A DNA stretch of 64,000 nucleotides from an uncultured Bacteroidales bacterium (GTDB lineage Bacteria > Bacteroidota > Bacteroidia > Bacteroidales > Muribaculaceae). Below are positions 41,216-50,235 of the stretch, one piece after another (the stretch's first letter is position 1; each line of letters opens with the position of its first letter). The position numbers were made by a program, and so were the translations under genes. The notes under the pieces were generated by a model, which was not told where the DNA came from, did not search any database, and saw only the letters and a list, made by a program, of their open reading frames with translations. The DNA lies in the NCBI GenBank assembly GCA_902760865.1, contig CACWID010000004.1, positions 1 through 64,000 on the forward strand, in the 5' to 3' direction.

Positions 41216-42325
41216 TCAAAGTTCCGCCTCCTTAAGTTTCTCGGCGTTCTCGGCGACGATGAGGTGGTCGATGCAATCCTGGATGTCGCCATCCATAAAG
41301 GCGGGCAGGTTGTAGATCGTGTAGCCGATGCGGTGGTCGGTAATGCGGCCCTGCGGATAGTTGTAGGTGCGGATTTTGGCCGAGCGGTCGCCCGTCGAAA
41401 CGAGGGTCTTGCGGCGCGAGGCGATGTCGTCCATATACTTCTGATGCTCGTGGTCATAGATGAAGGTACGCAGGCGTGCCAGTGCCCTCTCCTTGTTCTT
41501 GGGCTGGTCGCGCGTCTCGGTACACTCGATGAGGATTTCCTGCTGCTCACCCGTGTTAGGGTTGGTCCACATGTAGCGCAAGCGCACACCACTGTTCACC
41601 TTGTTCACGTTCTGGCCACCAGCACCGCCGCTGCGGAAGGTGTCCCACTTGATTTCGCCCTCGTTGATGTGGACGTCAAACGGCTCTGCCTCGGGCAGCA
41701 CAGCCACACTGGCAGCGCTGGTGTGCACCCTACCCTGGGTCTCGGTAACGGGCACGCGCTGCACGCGGTGCACGCCCGACTCATACTTCAACGTGCCATA
41801 GACGTTATCGCCAGTAATGCTGAACACGACCTCCTTGAAGCCGCCCACAGCGCCCTCGCTGCAACTCGACATCTGCACGTTCCAGCCCTTGGTCTCGCAG
41901 TAGCGGGTGTACATGCGTGCCAGGTCGCCGGCAAACAGCGCTGCCTCGTCGCCGCCCGTGCCGCCGCGAATCTCGAGCACCACGTTCTTGCTGTCCTCGG
42001 GGTCCTCGGGGATGAGCAGCAGCTTAATTTCCTCCTCCATCTTGGGCACCTCGGCCAGGTTGGCGTCGATTTCCTCACGCGCCATGGCGCGCAGGTCCTC
42101 GTCGTTCTCGGTTTCCAGCACGGCCTTGGCCTGCTCAATGTCTTCCAGCAACTTGCGGTAGCGATGGGTGGCATTCAGCAAGGTCTCCAGGCTCTTATAT
42201 TCTTTGGTCAGCTTGACGTAGCGCCGCTGATCGGCAATGACATTGGGGTCGGTAATCAGCGTCCCGATTTCCTCAAATCGGGCATCCAGGCCGTCAAGGC
42301 GTTGTAATAATGCGTTCTCTGCCAT
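41216..42325 (-). CDS. prfA: Peptide chain release factor 1
   Basis: A 369-aa class I release factor that ends translation at UAA and UAG. The start MAENALLQRLDGL fits the family. The codon-recognition PxT motif is present as RVPVTETQGR, marking RF1 rather than RF2 (SPF), and the peptidyl-hydrolysis motif is RSGGAGGQNVNKV, whose GGQ Gln is the usual methylation target. Length normal. Promoter TACCTTTG at 42354-42347, 21 nt upstream. A zinc-ribbon gene follows in the operon. Confidence 0.97.
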   Translation of the reverse strand: MAENALLQRLDGLDARFEEIGTLITDPNVIADQRRYVKLTKEYKSLETLLNATHRYRKLLEDIEQAKAVLETENDEDLRAMAREEIDANLAEVPKMEEEIKLLLIPEDPEDSKNVVLEIRGGTGGDEAALFAGDLARMYTRYCETKGWNVQMSSCSEGAVGGFKEVVFSITGDNVYGTLKYESGVHRVQRVPVTETQGRVHTSAASVAVLPEAEPFDVHINEGEIKWDTFRSGGAGGQNVNKVNSGVRLRYMWTNPNTGEQQEILIECTETRDQPKNKERALARLRTFIYDHEHQKYMDDIASRRKTLVSTGDRSAKIRTYNYPQGRITDHRIGYTIYNLPAFMDGDIQDCIDHLIVAENAEKLKEAEL

Positions 42326-42346
42326 AGTGTTTTCAGAATTTGGCTG

Positions 42347-42354
42347 CAAAGGTA
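42347..42354 (-). promoter_or_regulatory. Promoter of prfA
   Basis: CAAAGGTA reads TACCTTTG on the minus strand, 21 nt before the ATG at 42325. Confidence 0.6.
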
Positions 42355-42456
42355 GTAAAAAAGCCGTTAGCTTTTAGCCATTAGCCCTCAGTTTTTAGTT
42401 TTATCGTCAGTTCGGCCAAAATGCTCACTCCCAACCAACCCATCAGCATGAGGCAA

Positions 42457-42692
42457 GGAACGCGGATGCCACGTTGTTTGAGTTGTTGTTAATATCAAGA
42501 ACGCGGATGCCCTCAGAAAAATCAGACTAATCTGTTGTTTTTTAAAACTTTGCGCCTTAGCGCCTTAGCGTGAGGCCCGGAACGCGAATGCCCAATTAGT
42601 TCAATTCGTGAAATTCGTAGTTTTTTAAGTAAGAACGCGGATGCCCTCAGAAAAATCAGACTAATCTGTTGTTTTTAATAAGAACGCGGATA
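42457..42692. repeat. Modular repeats built on ACGCGGATGCC
   Basis: A direct repeat of about 46 bp (AAGAACGCGGATGCCCTCAG then AAAAATCAGACTAATCTGTT) occurs at 42497-42544 and 42632-42676. Extra AACGCG(G/A)ATGCC cores lie at about 42460, 42581 and 42680, and an ATTCGTGAAATTCG piece at 42605. These are the same word blocks as in the 36-bp array at 5904-6190. No gene is seen in 42326-42791. Confidence 0.75.
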
Positions 42693-42779
42693 CTTTTTGT
42701 TGTTGGGGTCGGATTAGCGCAAGTCCTGTTTAGACACAAGATTTTGCGATGCCTAGAACAATAAACACGGACTTTTTAG

Positions 42780-42787
42780 TAATTTTG
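42780..42787 (+). promoter_or_regulatory. Promoter of the sulfatase-GH3 operon (leaderless)
   Basis: TAATTTTG lies 4 nt before the ATG at 42792, leaving no room for a ribosome binding site. Confidence 0.6.
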
Positions 42788-42791
42788 TGGC

Positions 42792-44780
42792 ATGAAACGT
42801 CGCTTATCCATTACGTCTTTTCCTGTATGCTGGCTGCTGTGGGACCTGCTGGTAGTCTATTGTGCCTACACCCTGTGCCGTGCCGCATTTCTGGCACTCA
42901 ACTGGTCGCTATATGCCGGGACACTGACTTTGGGCCACGGGCTGGAACTGTTCGGTGCCGGCCTGCTGTTTGACACGCCCGCCATCCTCTACACCAACGC
43001 CGTCATCCTCCTGATGTTCCTGTTGCCCCTGCACTGGAAGGAGCGACCCGGCTATTACCGCGTGGCGCGCTGGATCTACACTGTCGTGAACAGCATCGCG
43101 GTGTATATGAACCTGATGGACTGCGTCTATTTCCCCTTCACGGGCAAGCGCACCACGGCATCAGTCTTTGCCGAGTTCGGTAACGAGAGCACGGGCGAAA
43201 TGCTGAAAATCTTCGGCGGCCAATTCCTCAGCCACTGGTATCTGGTCCTGTTGGCAGCCCTAGTCACCTGGGCGTTCTGGAAATTGTTCCGTCCCGATTC
43301 TAAATCGGCCACGCCTAGGCGAGGCCCTACAACAAGATACTATATCGTTCAAGTACTGTCATTGCTGCTGGCCATCCCGTTGTGTATCGGCGCCATCCGT
43401 GGCGGCTTCACCAAGGCCACCCGTCCCATCACCATCAGCAATGCCAACCAGTATGTCAACCGCCCTGCCGAGACGGGCATCGTGCTCAACACGCCCTTCT
43501 CTATTTTCCGCACCTTGAAGAAGACGCCCTTCGTCGTCCCCGACTACATGAGCGACGAGGAGGCACTGGCGCTCTACACCCCACTCCACCAGCCCGCCGA
43601 CACTGCCGCCTTCACGCCCCGCAACGTCGTGGTACTCATCCTCGAGAGTTACAGCAAGCAGCACATCGGCTTTTACAACAAGACGTTGAGGAACGGCACC
43701 TACCAGGGATTCACGCCCTTCCTGGACTCGCTCATCACCCAGGGGGCGATGACCTTCCGCTACTCCTACGCCAACGGGCGCAAGAGCATCGAGGGCATGC
43801 CGTCGGTGCTGTCGTCTCTGCCCAACTTCGTCGAGCCGCTGTTCCTCACCCCCGCCTCGCTCAACGCCATGTCGGGCCTCGCCCGTGAACTGGGCGAGAA
43901 CAAGGGCTACACCACAGCCTTTTTCCATGGGGCGCAGAACGGCTCCATGGGATTCCAAGCATTTGCACGAGCCACTGGTTTCCAGCGATATTACGGGCGC
44001 ACCGAGTTTAACGCCGACCCCAATTTCCACGGCGACGACGACTTCGACGGCACTTGGGCCATCTGGGACGAGGAGTTTTTCCAGTTCTTCGCCCAGCAGA
44101 TGGGCAAGATGCAGCAACCCTTCATGACGGCTCTGTTCAGCGCCTCCAGCCATGACCCGTTCGTCGTTCCCGAGAAGTACCAGGGCCAGTTCCCCCAGGG
44201 CGAACGCCCCTTGCAACAGTGCATCGCCTATACCGACTACGCCCTCAAGCGCTTCTTTGAGGCCGCCAGCCGTCAGCCGTGGTTCAACAACACACTGTTT
44301 GTCATCACGGCGGACCATGTGAGCCAACAGATCGACCCGTTCTACTGCACCACTCTGGGCAACTACTGCGTGCCCATCATCCTGTATGCCCCCGGCGACC
44401 CCTCGCTGCACGGCTATGACGAGGAGCGCGTAGTCGAGCAGATCGACATCATGCCCACGGTGCTCTCCTATCTGCACTACGACAAGCCCTACATCGCCTT
44501 CGGCCGCGACATGCTCAATGAATCACCCGATGAAAGCCAGGCCATCCACTGGTTGCCCGAATCCAGCAGCTATGAATACGTCTGGGGGGACTATGCCCTG
44601 CAATTCGACGGAAAGCAGGTCACCGGTGCCTACGAGTTCCGCACCGACTCTACCTTCTCCCGCAACGTGCTCGGCACCATGCCGCCAGCCACACGCGACC
44701 GCATGGAGCGCCAGATGAAGTCCATCATCCAGCAATACATGCAACGCATGAATGGTGACCAACTGACGGTTAAGCATTAG
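42792..44780 (+). CDS. LtaS-like membrane sulfatase/phosphoglycerol transferase
   Basis: A 662-aa inner-membrane protein. Five hydrophobic segments (about 12-36, 48-60, 66-82, 94-115, 148-164), with another at about 184-202, precede a periplasmic alkaline-phosphatase-fold domain (about 275-600). Metal site: VVVLILESYS (Glu285) near its start. The nucleophile is in GRKSIEGMPS (Ser332, where LtaS has Thr). SASSHDPF, FVITADHVSQ and the closing IDIMPTVLSYL are also typical. Family members transfer phosphoglycerol or phosphoethanolamine to envelope glycans, or cleave sulfates. The GH3 gene follows after 32 nt and is probably in the same operon. Confidence 0.9.
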   Translation: MKRRLSITSFPVCWLLWDLLVVYCAYTLCRAAFLALNWSLYAGTLTLGHGLELFGAGLLFDTPAILYTNAVILLMFLLPLHWKERPGYYRVARWIYTVVNSIAVYMNLMDCVYFPFTGKRTTASVFAEFGNESTGEMLKIFGGQFLSHWYLVLLAALVTWAFWKLFRPDSKSATPRRGPTTRYYIVQVLSLLLAIPLCIGAIRGGFTKATRPITISNANQYVNRPAETGIVLNTPFSIFRTLKKTPFVVPDYMSDEEALALYTPLHQPADTAAFTPRNVVVLILESYSKQHIGFYNKTLRNGTYQGFTPFLDSLITQGAMTFRYSYANGRKSIEGMPSVLSSLPNFVEPLFLTPASLNAMSGLARELGENKGYTTAFFHGAQNGSMGFQAFARATGFQRYYGRTEFNADPNFHGDDDFDGTWAIWDEEFFQFFAQQMGKMQQPFMTALFSASSHDPFVVPEKYQGQFPQGERPLQQCIAYTDYALKRFFEAASRQPWFNNTLFVITADHVSQQIDPFYCTTLGNYCVPIILYAPGDPSLHGYDEERVVEQIDIMPTVLSYLHYDKPYIAFGRDMLNESPDESQAIHWLPESSSYEYVWGDYALQFDGKQVTGAYEFRTDSTFSRNVLGTMPPATRDRMERQMKSIIQQYMQRMNGDQLTVKH

Positions 44781-44812
44781 TAATAAGAACGTTAACACCA
44801 AATTCAAGAGAT

Positions 44813-47176
44813 ATGAAGTACAAGACAAGAGTGAACATGATGTTGATGGCATTATTACCCATCATTTGCATCGCTGTATTGTTGGCGGGCTGCCAAAAGT
44901 CGGTCAATATCGAGCAGCGTGTTGATGAACTGTACAATAAGATGTCGCAAGAAGAACGCATCGCCCAGTTAAGAAGCATGTACATGGACGAGTTGTTCGA
45001 TGAGCAAGGACAACTGGATACGGTTAAATGCCGTCAGTTGATTCCAAACGGCATCGGACACTTTTCACAGTTTGCCATGCAGGCACCACGCGACCCCAAC
45101 GAGCTGCGCGACCGTGTGGCCGCTGTCCAAGACTGGCTGATTCATCACACCCCCAACGGAATACCGGCACTATGTCACGAGGAAGCCCTGACGGGCATTA
45201 ACACCATGGGTGCAACTATCTATCCTCAACAGATAGGACAAGCTTGCTCGTTCAACACGCAATTGGCCGAGCTCAAGACCCGTCAAACCGGTACAGCCAT
45301 GAGAAAAATGGGTGCTGTTCTGGCCCTCTCGCCAATGGTCGATGTGTGCCGCAATCCCAGTTTCAATCGTCTTGAGGAATCCTATGGTGAGGACGCTTAT
45401 CTGTCGGCGGCAATGGGAACGGCTTTTGTCAAGGGAATGCAGCAAGGCGACCTCAAGAAAGGTGTAGGAGCTTGTTCCAAGCATTACCTGGGATATGGCG
45501 GTGGTGGCGATGCCGACGAGAAGGAACTGATGGAGGAGATACTGTTACCTCATGAGGCCATCATCCGACTTGCAGGCAGCCACGTGATCATGCCGGGCTA
45601 TCATGCCGTTCATGGGGTCAATTGTGTGGCTAATGCCGAGATTCTGCAGGATATCTTGCACGGTTATCTCGATTTTGATGGAATGGTGGTGAGCGATTAT
45701 GGCTCTATCGATCAGATTCCAGAACTTACCGACCCCGTCCAAAAAGCCGCTGCAGCCATTAATGCGGGCAATGATGTAGACTTTCCTACCGGCAACTGCT
45801 ACCAGCACCTGCAGCAAGCTATTAATCAAGGCCTTGTGAGTCCCGACACCCTTGAAAGGGCTGTAAAAAACGTGTTGCGCCACAAGATGCGTGCCGGGCT
45901 GTTTGATAAGAACCCATACCTTTACAGCAAGGAGCAGATTACTCTCGACACGCCAGAGGAACGGCAAACCGCCTATGATATCGCTACCCAGTCGGTGGTT
46001 CTGCTGGAGAATAACGGCATCCTGCCGCTCAAGGACGCCAAGAACATACTCTTGACAGGTCCGAATGCCAACACCATGTGGGCCATGTGTGGCGATTACT
46101 CCTTCCCGGCCATGTCCTATTTCTGGAAAAAGATGGAAAGCGGTTACGAGCAGCCTCATATCGTGACCTTGCTTGAGGGTATGCAGGACCGCAAGGCAGA
46201 GGGTGTGAATATCCTTTATTCGCGCGGCTGCGACTGGACCGAGGAAATCGAAACCAAATATGATAAGAACGGCGACCCGCGCTCATGGGAATACGGACTG
46301 CTGCACCGCAAGGTGGACGCAGGAGAAACCGCCGACAAGGCTGAAGCGTTGGATATGGCGCGACATAGTGATGTCATCGTGGCCGCCGTCGGTGAGAACG
46401 TGATGCTTTGTGGCGAGAATCGCGACCGTCAAGGCCTGAGATTGCCTGGCCGCCAGCAACAATTTGTCGAGGAACTGCTGGCCACAGGAAAGCCTGTCGT
46501 GCTTGTTGTGTTCGGTGGCCGCGCTCAGGTCATCTCGGACATCGCCGACCGTTGCGCTGCCGTCATTCAAGCTTGGTATCCGGGTGAAGAAGGCGGTCAT
46601 GCAGTGGCCGACATCCTGTACGGGAAAGTCTCTCCCTCAGGCAAGTTGTCTGTCAGTTATCCCAAAACAGAGGTCTATGAGCCATTGTGCTACAACTATA
46701 GCGCGGAACCCGATCCTCGCGTACAGTGGCCCTTCGGCTACGGTTTGAGCTATACCACATTTGAATACAGCAACTTGAAAGTCGAAGGTGATTTCTCAAC
46801 GGCCTCTCCTAGCGTCAACCTTTCGTTTGTGGTTAGTAACACGGGAAAGATGGCTGCAGATGAAATCGCACAGGTGTATCTTTCCCCCACCAGCAGCAAT
46901 CAGCCTCTTCGCCCGATTCAGTTACAGGGTTTTGCACGTGTGTCGCTCAATCCCGGCGAGAGCAAGACTGTCAAAATAAAGCTCTATACCGAACAGTTCG
47001 GCTACTACAGCCACCAAGGCCAGCGCCAGTGGAATATCCCCCCTGGCTCATACATCGTGAAAGTGGGAGCTTCGTCGGCCGATATCAGGCTGCAACAAAC
47101 AGTTGCGCTGAATGGCGATCCCGTCACCAGATCGCTAAGAGAGCATTATTTCTCGGAAACGATCATTGATCAATAA
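44813..47176 (+). CDS. GH3 beta-glucosidase/xylosidase lipoprotein
   Basis: A 787-aa periplasmic or surface lipoprotein with lipobox LLAGC (Cys27). The GH3 N-terminal barrel has ALCHEEALTG, GACSKHYLGYGGG and the nucleophile region GMVVSDYGSI with Asp295. The alpha/beta sandwich domain follows (NILLTGPNANT; GENVMLCGENRDRQGLRLPG), and then the PA-less C-terminal Fn3-like domain (FGYGLSYTTFEY ... GFARVSLNPGES). The length is normal for a three-domain GH3. It probably releases glucose or xylose from oligosaccharides; exact sugar not clear. Fourth in line with the sulfatase promoter as its likely start of transcription. Confidence 0.93.
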   Translation: MKYKTRVNMMLMALLPIICIAVLLAGCQKSVNIEQRVDELYNKMSQEERIAQLRSMYMDELFDEQGQLDTVKCRQLIPNGIGHFSQFAMQAPRDPNELRDRVAAVQDWLIHHTPNGIPALCHEEALTGINTMGATIYPQQIGQACSFNTQLAELKTRQTGTAMRKMGAVLALSPMVDVCRNPSFNRLEESYGEDAYLSAAMGTAFVKGMQQGDLKKGVGACSKHYLGYGGGGDADEKELMEEILLPHEAIIRLAGSHVIMPGYHAVHGVNCVANAEILQDILHGYLDFDGMVVSDYGSIDQIPELTDPVQKAAAAINAGNDVDFPTGNCYQHLQQAINQGLVSPDTLERAVKNVLRHKMRAGLFDKNPYLYSKEQITLDTPEERQTAYDIATQSVVLLENNGILPLKDAKNILLTGPNANTMWAMCGDYSFPAMSYFWKKMESGYEQPHIVTLLEGMQDRKAEGVNILYSRGCDWTEEIETKYDKNGDPRSWEYGLLHRKVDAGETADKAEALDMARHSDVIVAAVGENVMLCGENRDRQGLRLPGRQQQFVEELLATGKPVVLVVFGGRAQVISDIADRCAAVIQAWYPGEEGGHAVADILYGKVSPSGKLSVSYPKTEVYEPLCYNYSAEPDPRVQWPFGYGLSYTTFEYSNLKVEGDFSTASPSVNLSFVVSNTGKMAADEIAQVYLSPTSSNQPLRPIQLQGFARVSLNPGESKTVKIKLYTEQFGYYSHQGQRQWNIPPGSYIVKVGASSADIRLQQTVALNGDPVTRSLREHYFSETIIDQ

Positions 47177-47256
47177 CCATCAGGTTAAGACTTCATTGCG
47201 CATTAACGTGGGTCTTATATGCAAGGACTTGCTTTTAAGCCCGTAGGGCTGTCAGG

Positions 47257-47421
47257 TTATAGGCAAGAGTGCAGCGAAGCGGAACTCCTGTACTTGACAG
47301 CCACACACGAATAATAGCCCAGTTAGTGACAACAGGCTTTGAATCAGGGATTTAATGCGAACCCTCTGTGGATAAACTATGGCAGGGGTTTCACTCGGCT
47401 TCGCCTCGTTGCACCCCTGCC
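47257..47421. repeat. Two hairpins in the 288-bp gap after the GH3 gene
   Basis: GGCTGTCA pairs with TGACAGCC (47257-47302), with an inner AGAGT/ACTCC arm, and GGCAGGGGT pairs with ACCCCTGCC (47391-47421) around a CGGCTTCGCC hairpin. They may terminate transcripts from both sides, but neither has a clear U-tract. Confidence 0.5.
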
Positions 47422-47464
47422 TATGTAATCTGACATTTGTCGGACTCTAATGATTTCTTTTCTT

Positions 47465-48583
47465 CTAGAAGTTGTAGCCCAGGAAGTGGTAAACGTCGTT
47501 GACCATGCGCAAGCGTTCGATGTCGGGACGGGTCGAGAAGAAGAGGAAGATCAGGTCGCGCTCGGGAATCTTGCCGGCATAGATGGTGAAACCGCCGTTG
47601 TCGCCCAAGTGATAGACATGGGTGGGCAGGCCGGGATAATCCTGAACAAAGAAGCCGTAACCATAGCCCGTGTAAGGCTGGTAGCCGTACTCGGCATCTT
47701 TGGGGATGCGAATCCAGGGCTGATAAGCCAGACGCTTGCTGGCGGCCGTCCACACGCGGTTGTCGCGCAGGGCACGTTCCCATTGCACAAAGTCGTTGAT
47801 GGAACAATAGAGGGCTCCGTCGGCCTTGGTGGCAAAGAAACTTTCCTCGCCGTAGTCATATTCCTGCCATGTGCCGTTATCGTCACGCTCATAGCCGTGT
47901 GCCATGTTGGGAATCAGGCGGTTAGGCTCATAATAGCAACAAGTATTCATCCTGGCCCTGTTGAAGACGTTTTTCCTCATATAGGTCTCAAAGGGGGTAC
48001 TCGCAACGCGCTCCACAATCTGGTAAATCAGCTGGAACGTGGGGTTGATGTACTCATATTGGGTGCCGGGCTGGAAATTCAGGTGGTCGAGCGTGCGCAT
48101 ATACTGCACAGAGGTGATGTCGTTGCTGTAGAGCACGAAGTGGCGGTCGTCGCGAGGACGCGCGTCGGGGATGCCCGAGGTGTGGCTCAGGATGTGATGC
48201 AACGTGATGTCCTTGAAGAACGGCGCCTGAAACTCGGGAAAGAACTTCGACAACGGGTCACTGAGCGAGAGCTTGCCTTCCTCGGCCAGCTGCATCAGGG
48301 CCACTGCCGAGAACTGCTTGGACACCGAGGCGATGCAGAAGTTGGTCGCAAAAGTTACAGGAGCCTTGGTCTCCATGTCGGCAACACCAAAGCAGCGGCT
48401 ATAGATGGTGTCGTTGCCCTGCATGATGAGCACGGCGGCACCAGGCTCGTCGGGATTGTGATACACCGCGTTGAATACCATGTCGATTCTACGCGTCAAC
48501 TCGTCTTTACTCATATTACGTGTCTGGGCAGCGGTGGCCAGGGCCAGCAACGCCGCAAGGATTACTATGGCTTTTCTCATCAT
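47465..48583 (-). CDS. Beta-lactamase-fold serine hydrolase (class C/EstB-like), exported
   Basis: A 372-aa exported hydrolase. The start MMRKAIVILAALLALATAAQ gives a signal peptide; the longer frame upstream passes through the promoter TACCTTCG (48595-48588), so the ATG at 48583 with a near-leaderless mRNA is preferred. The SxxK motif is SVSK (nucleophile Ser), the second motif is YIN in YEYINPTFQ, and the third is HLGDNGG. Such proteins act as esterases, D-aminopeptidases or penicillin-binding-like hydrolases rather than resistance enzymes. It stands alone, with a candidate sRNA just upstream. Confidence 0.9.
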   Translation of the reverse strand: MMRKAIVILAALLALATAAQTRNMSKDELTRRIDMVFNAVYHNPDEPGAAVLIMQGNDTIYSRCFGVADMETKAPVTFATNFCIASVSKQFSAVALMQLAEEGKLSLSDPLSKFFPEFQAPFFKDITLHHILSHTSGIPDARPRDDRHFVLYSNDITSVQYMRTLDHLNFQPGTQYEYINPTFQLIYQIVERVASTPFETYMRKNVFNRARMNTCCYYEPNRLIPNMAHGYERDDNGTWQEYDYGEESFFATKADGALYCSINDFVQWERALRDNRVWTAASKRLAYQPWIRIPKDAEYGYQPYTGYGYGFFVQDYPGLPTHVYHLGDNGGFTIYAGKIPERDLIFLFFSTRPDIERLRMVNDVYHFLGYNF

Positions 48584-48630
48584 GGTGCGAAGGTAGTGCT
48601 TTTTCCGTATCGGCACAAAATAATAGACAT

Positions 48631-48763
48631 AAAAAAAGGTTTGCTGCGCTCACGCGTGACAAACCCTCTGCAAATAACATTTCTCCAAATTTATTAACTT
48701 TTAACTTGAATAGAATTGATGCAATTAAGCTGGAAATAGTATTTCTTATTTGAGTTTTTATTT
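48631..48763 (-). ncRNA. Candidate small RNA or attenuated leader, about 130 nt
   Basis: A consensus promoter on the minus strand (TTTG, 19-nt spacer, TAACTTTG at 48776-48769) is followed about 100 nt later by a hairpin GGTTTG/CAAACC with inner GCG/CGC pairs (48639-48665) and seven T. That defines a short independent transcript. It contains TTGGAGAAATG, a possible translation start, but the frame runs through the terminator. It may also attenuate transcription into the serine hydrolase gene 48 nt downstream. Confidence 0.5.
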
Positions 48764-48768
48764 CGATG

Positions 48769-48800
48769 CAAAGTTACAACTCTTTTTTTATATAACAAAA
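48769..48800 (-). promoter_or_regulatory. Consensus promoter of the candidate sRNA
   Basis: TTTG and TAACTTTG separated by 19 nt on the minus strand, inside the 460-bp gap between the serine hydrolase and alcohol dehydrogenase genes. Confidence 0.65.
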
Positions 48801-48973
48801 AAATTTACATGAAATTTCAGCCAATTCGCCATATTTTTTTATCAATAATCTCATAAAATGACCCCAAACGGCCATTTGAGGGGTCAATGAGGTCGATTCT
48901 CGGTCCAGATGACATGAAAAATCTCCACTGGACGCGGCAATCATTTGAGACCTGAAGCAAGGAATCCAAAACA

Positions 48974-49009
48974 CTGGCGCCAGACTTCTACCAAAGAAGC
49001 CTGACGCCA
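48974..49009 (-). terminator. Terminator of the exported-flavodoxin/alcohol dehydrogenase operon
   Basis: TTGGCGTCAGGCTTCT pairs with AGAAGTCTGGCGCCAG with two mismatches on the minus strand, followed by TGTTTTGG. Confidence 0.75.
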
Positions 49010-49047
49010 AACAATCTAAAACTTAAGTAATGGAAACAAATGCCTTA

Positions 49048-50220
49048 TCAGAGGCAATTGCGGTAGATCGTCTCAATGTCCTCCTGCTTGAGGGGCACGA
49101 AGCCAGGCAGCGTGTCGCCATAGCAAGCCTTGCGGGCCATGGTGGGAATATGCTCCTCGCCGATGCCCAGTGCAGTCAGAGTGCTGGTCAGTCCCAGGGT
49201 ACCGAAGAGGAACTCCTTGGTTTTCTCAATGGCCTGGTGGGCGATGTCCAGAGCAGGCTGATCGGCATTGATGCCGAAGACGTTAACACCATACTGGACA
49301 TACTTGCTGACGGTCTTCTCGCTCAGGCAGTACTCCATCCATCTCGGGGTGAGGATGGCCAGACCCAAGCCGTGGGTGATGTCATAGTAGGCCGAGAGTT
49401 CATGCTCCATCGGGTGGCAACTCCAAGCCTGGCGCTTGCCGCCGTCGATGAATCCGTTGATGGCCCATGACGAAGTCCACATCAGGTTGGCGCGGGCCTC
49501 ATAGTTCTCGGGCTCCTTGATGGCGATGGGTGCATACTTGATGATGGTCTTGAGCATACCCTCCATGAAGCAGTCGAGCATGTAGAGATCCTGATTCATG
49601 TTGAAATAGACCTCAAAGATGTGTGACATCATGTCGGCAGCACCACAGGCCGTCTGATAGGGGCTGACCGTATAGGTCACGGTGGGATCCAGGAAAGAAA
49701 CCTTGGGCAACAAGGTGGGACGCTCCACGCGACCGATCTTGTCGTTGGTCTCGGGGTTGCTGATGACGCCGCCGGCATCCATCTCGCTACCCGTGGCCGA
49801 CAGGGTCAGCACGCTGATGATGGGCAGCGCCTCGGTGATGGGTGCCCACTTCTCGTTGAAGAAGTCCCATGGGTCATTGTCCACCTTGGCACCGGCAGCC
49901 ATAAACTTAGTGGCGTCGATGGTCGAGCCACCGCCCACGGCGAGCAGCACGTCGATGTTGTGCTCCTTGCACATCTGGGCACCACGGCGAACGCTGTCGA
50001 TGCGCGGATTGGGCTCGATGCCCGAGAGCTCAAACAGCTCCATGCCGGCCTTCTTGACCTCGGCAACCACTGCGTCATAGAGGCCTGAACGCTTGATCGA
50101 GCCGCCTCCGTAGGTGAGCAGCACGCGTTTTCCAAACTTTGCGAGCTCCTCATGGAGGTGCTGCAGCTGATTCTCTCCAAAATACACCTTTACAGGTATG
50201 TCATAGACAAAATTGTTCAT
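49048..50220 (-). CDS. Iron-containing alcohol dehydrogenase (BdhA/YqhD-like)
   Basis: A 390-aa cytoplasmic dehydrogenase of the group III alcohol dehydrogenases. The NAD(P) part has LLTYGGGSIKRSG and LAVGGGSTIDATK. The metal-binding half has ADMMSHIFEVYF, HPMEHELSAYYDITHG (two stretches) and GLGLAILTPRWM, which supply the Asp and His ligands. Such enzymes interconvert aldehydes and alcohols (butanol, propanediol, or toxic aldehydes). Last gene of a four-gene operon, 15 nt after the DUF362 gene; it is the only member without a signal peptide. Confidence 0.93.
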   Translation of the reverse strand: MNNFVYDIPVKVYFGENQLQHLHEELAKFGKRVLLTYGGGSIKRSGLYDAVVAEVKKAGMELFELSGIEPNPRIDSVRRGAQMCKEHNIDVLLAVGGGSTIDATKFMAAGAKVDNDPWDFFNEKWAPITEALPIISVLTLSATGSEMDAGGVISNPETNDKIGRVERPTLLPKVSFLDPTVTYTVSPYQTACGAADMMSHIFEVYFNMNQDLYMLDCFMEGMLKTIIKYAPIAIKEPENYEARANLMWTSSWAINGFIDGGKRQAWSCHPMEHELSAYYDITHGLGLAILTPRWMEYCLSEKTVSKYVQYGVNVFGINADQPALDIAHQAIEKTKEFLFGTLGLTSTLTALGIGEEHIPTMARKACYGDTLPGFVPLKQEDIETIYRNCL

Positions 50221-50235
50221 CTTGTTGAATGATGG

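Noticed and set aside
47391-47421. Rho-independent terminator for the GH3 gene
   Set aside because: The hairpin is good but neither strand has a proper U-tract, so it is reported only as a hairpin.
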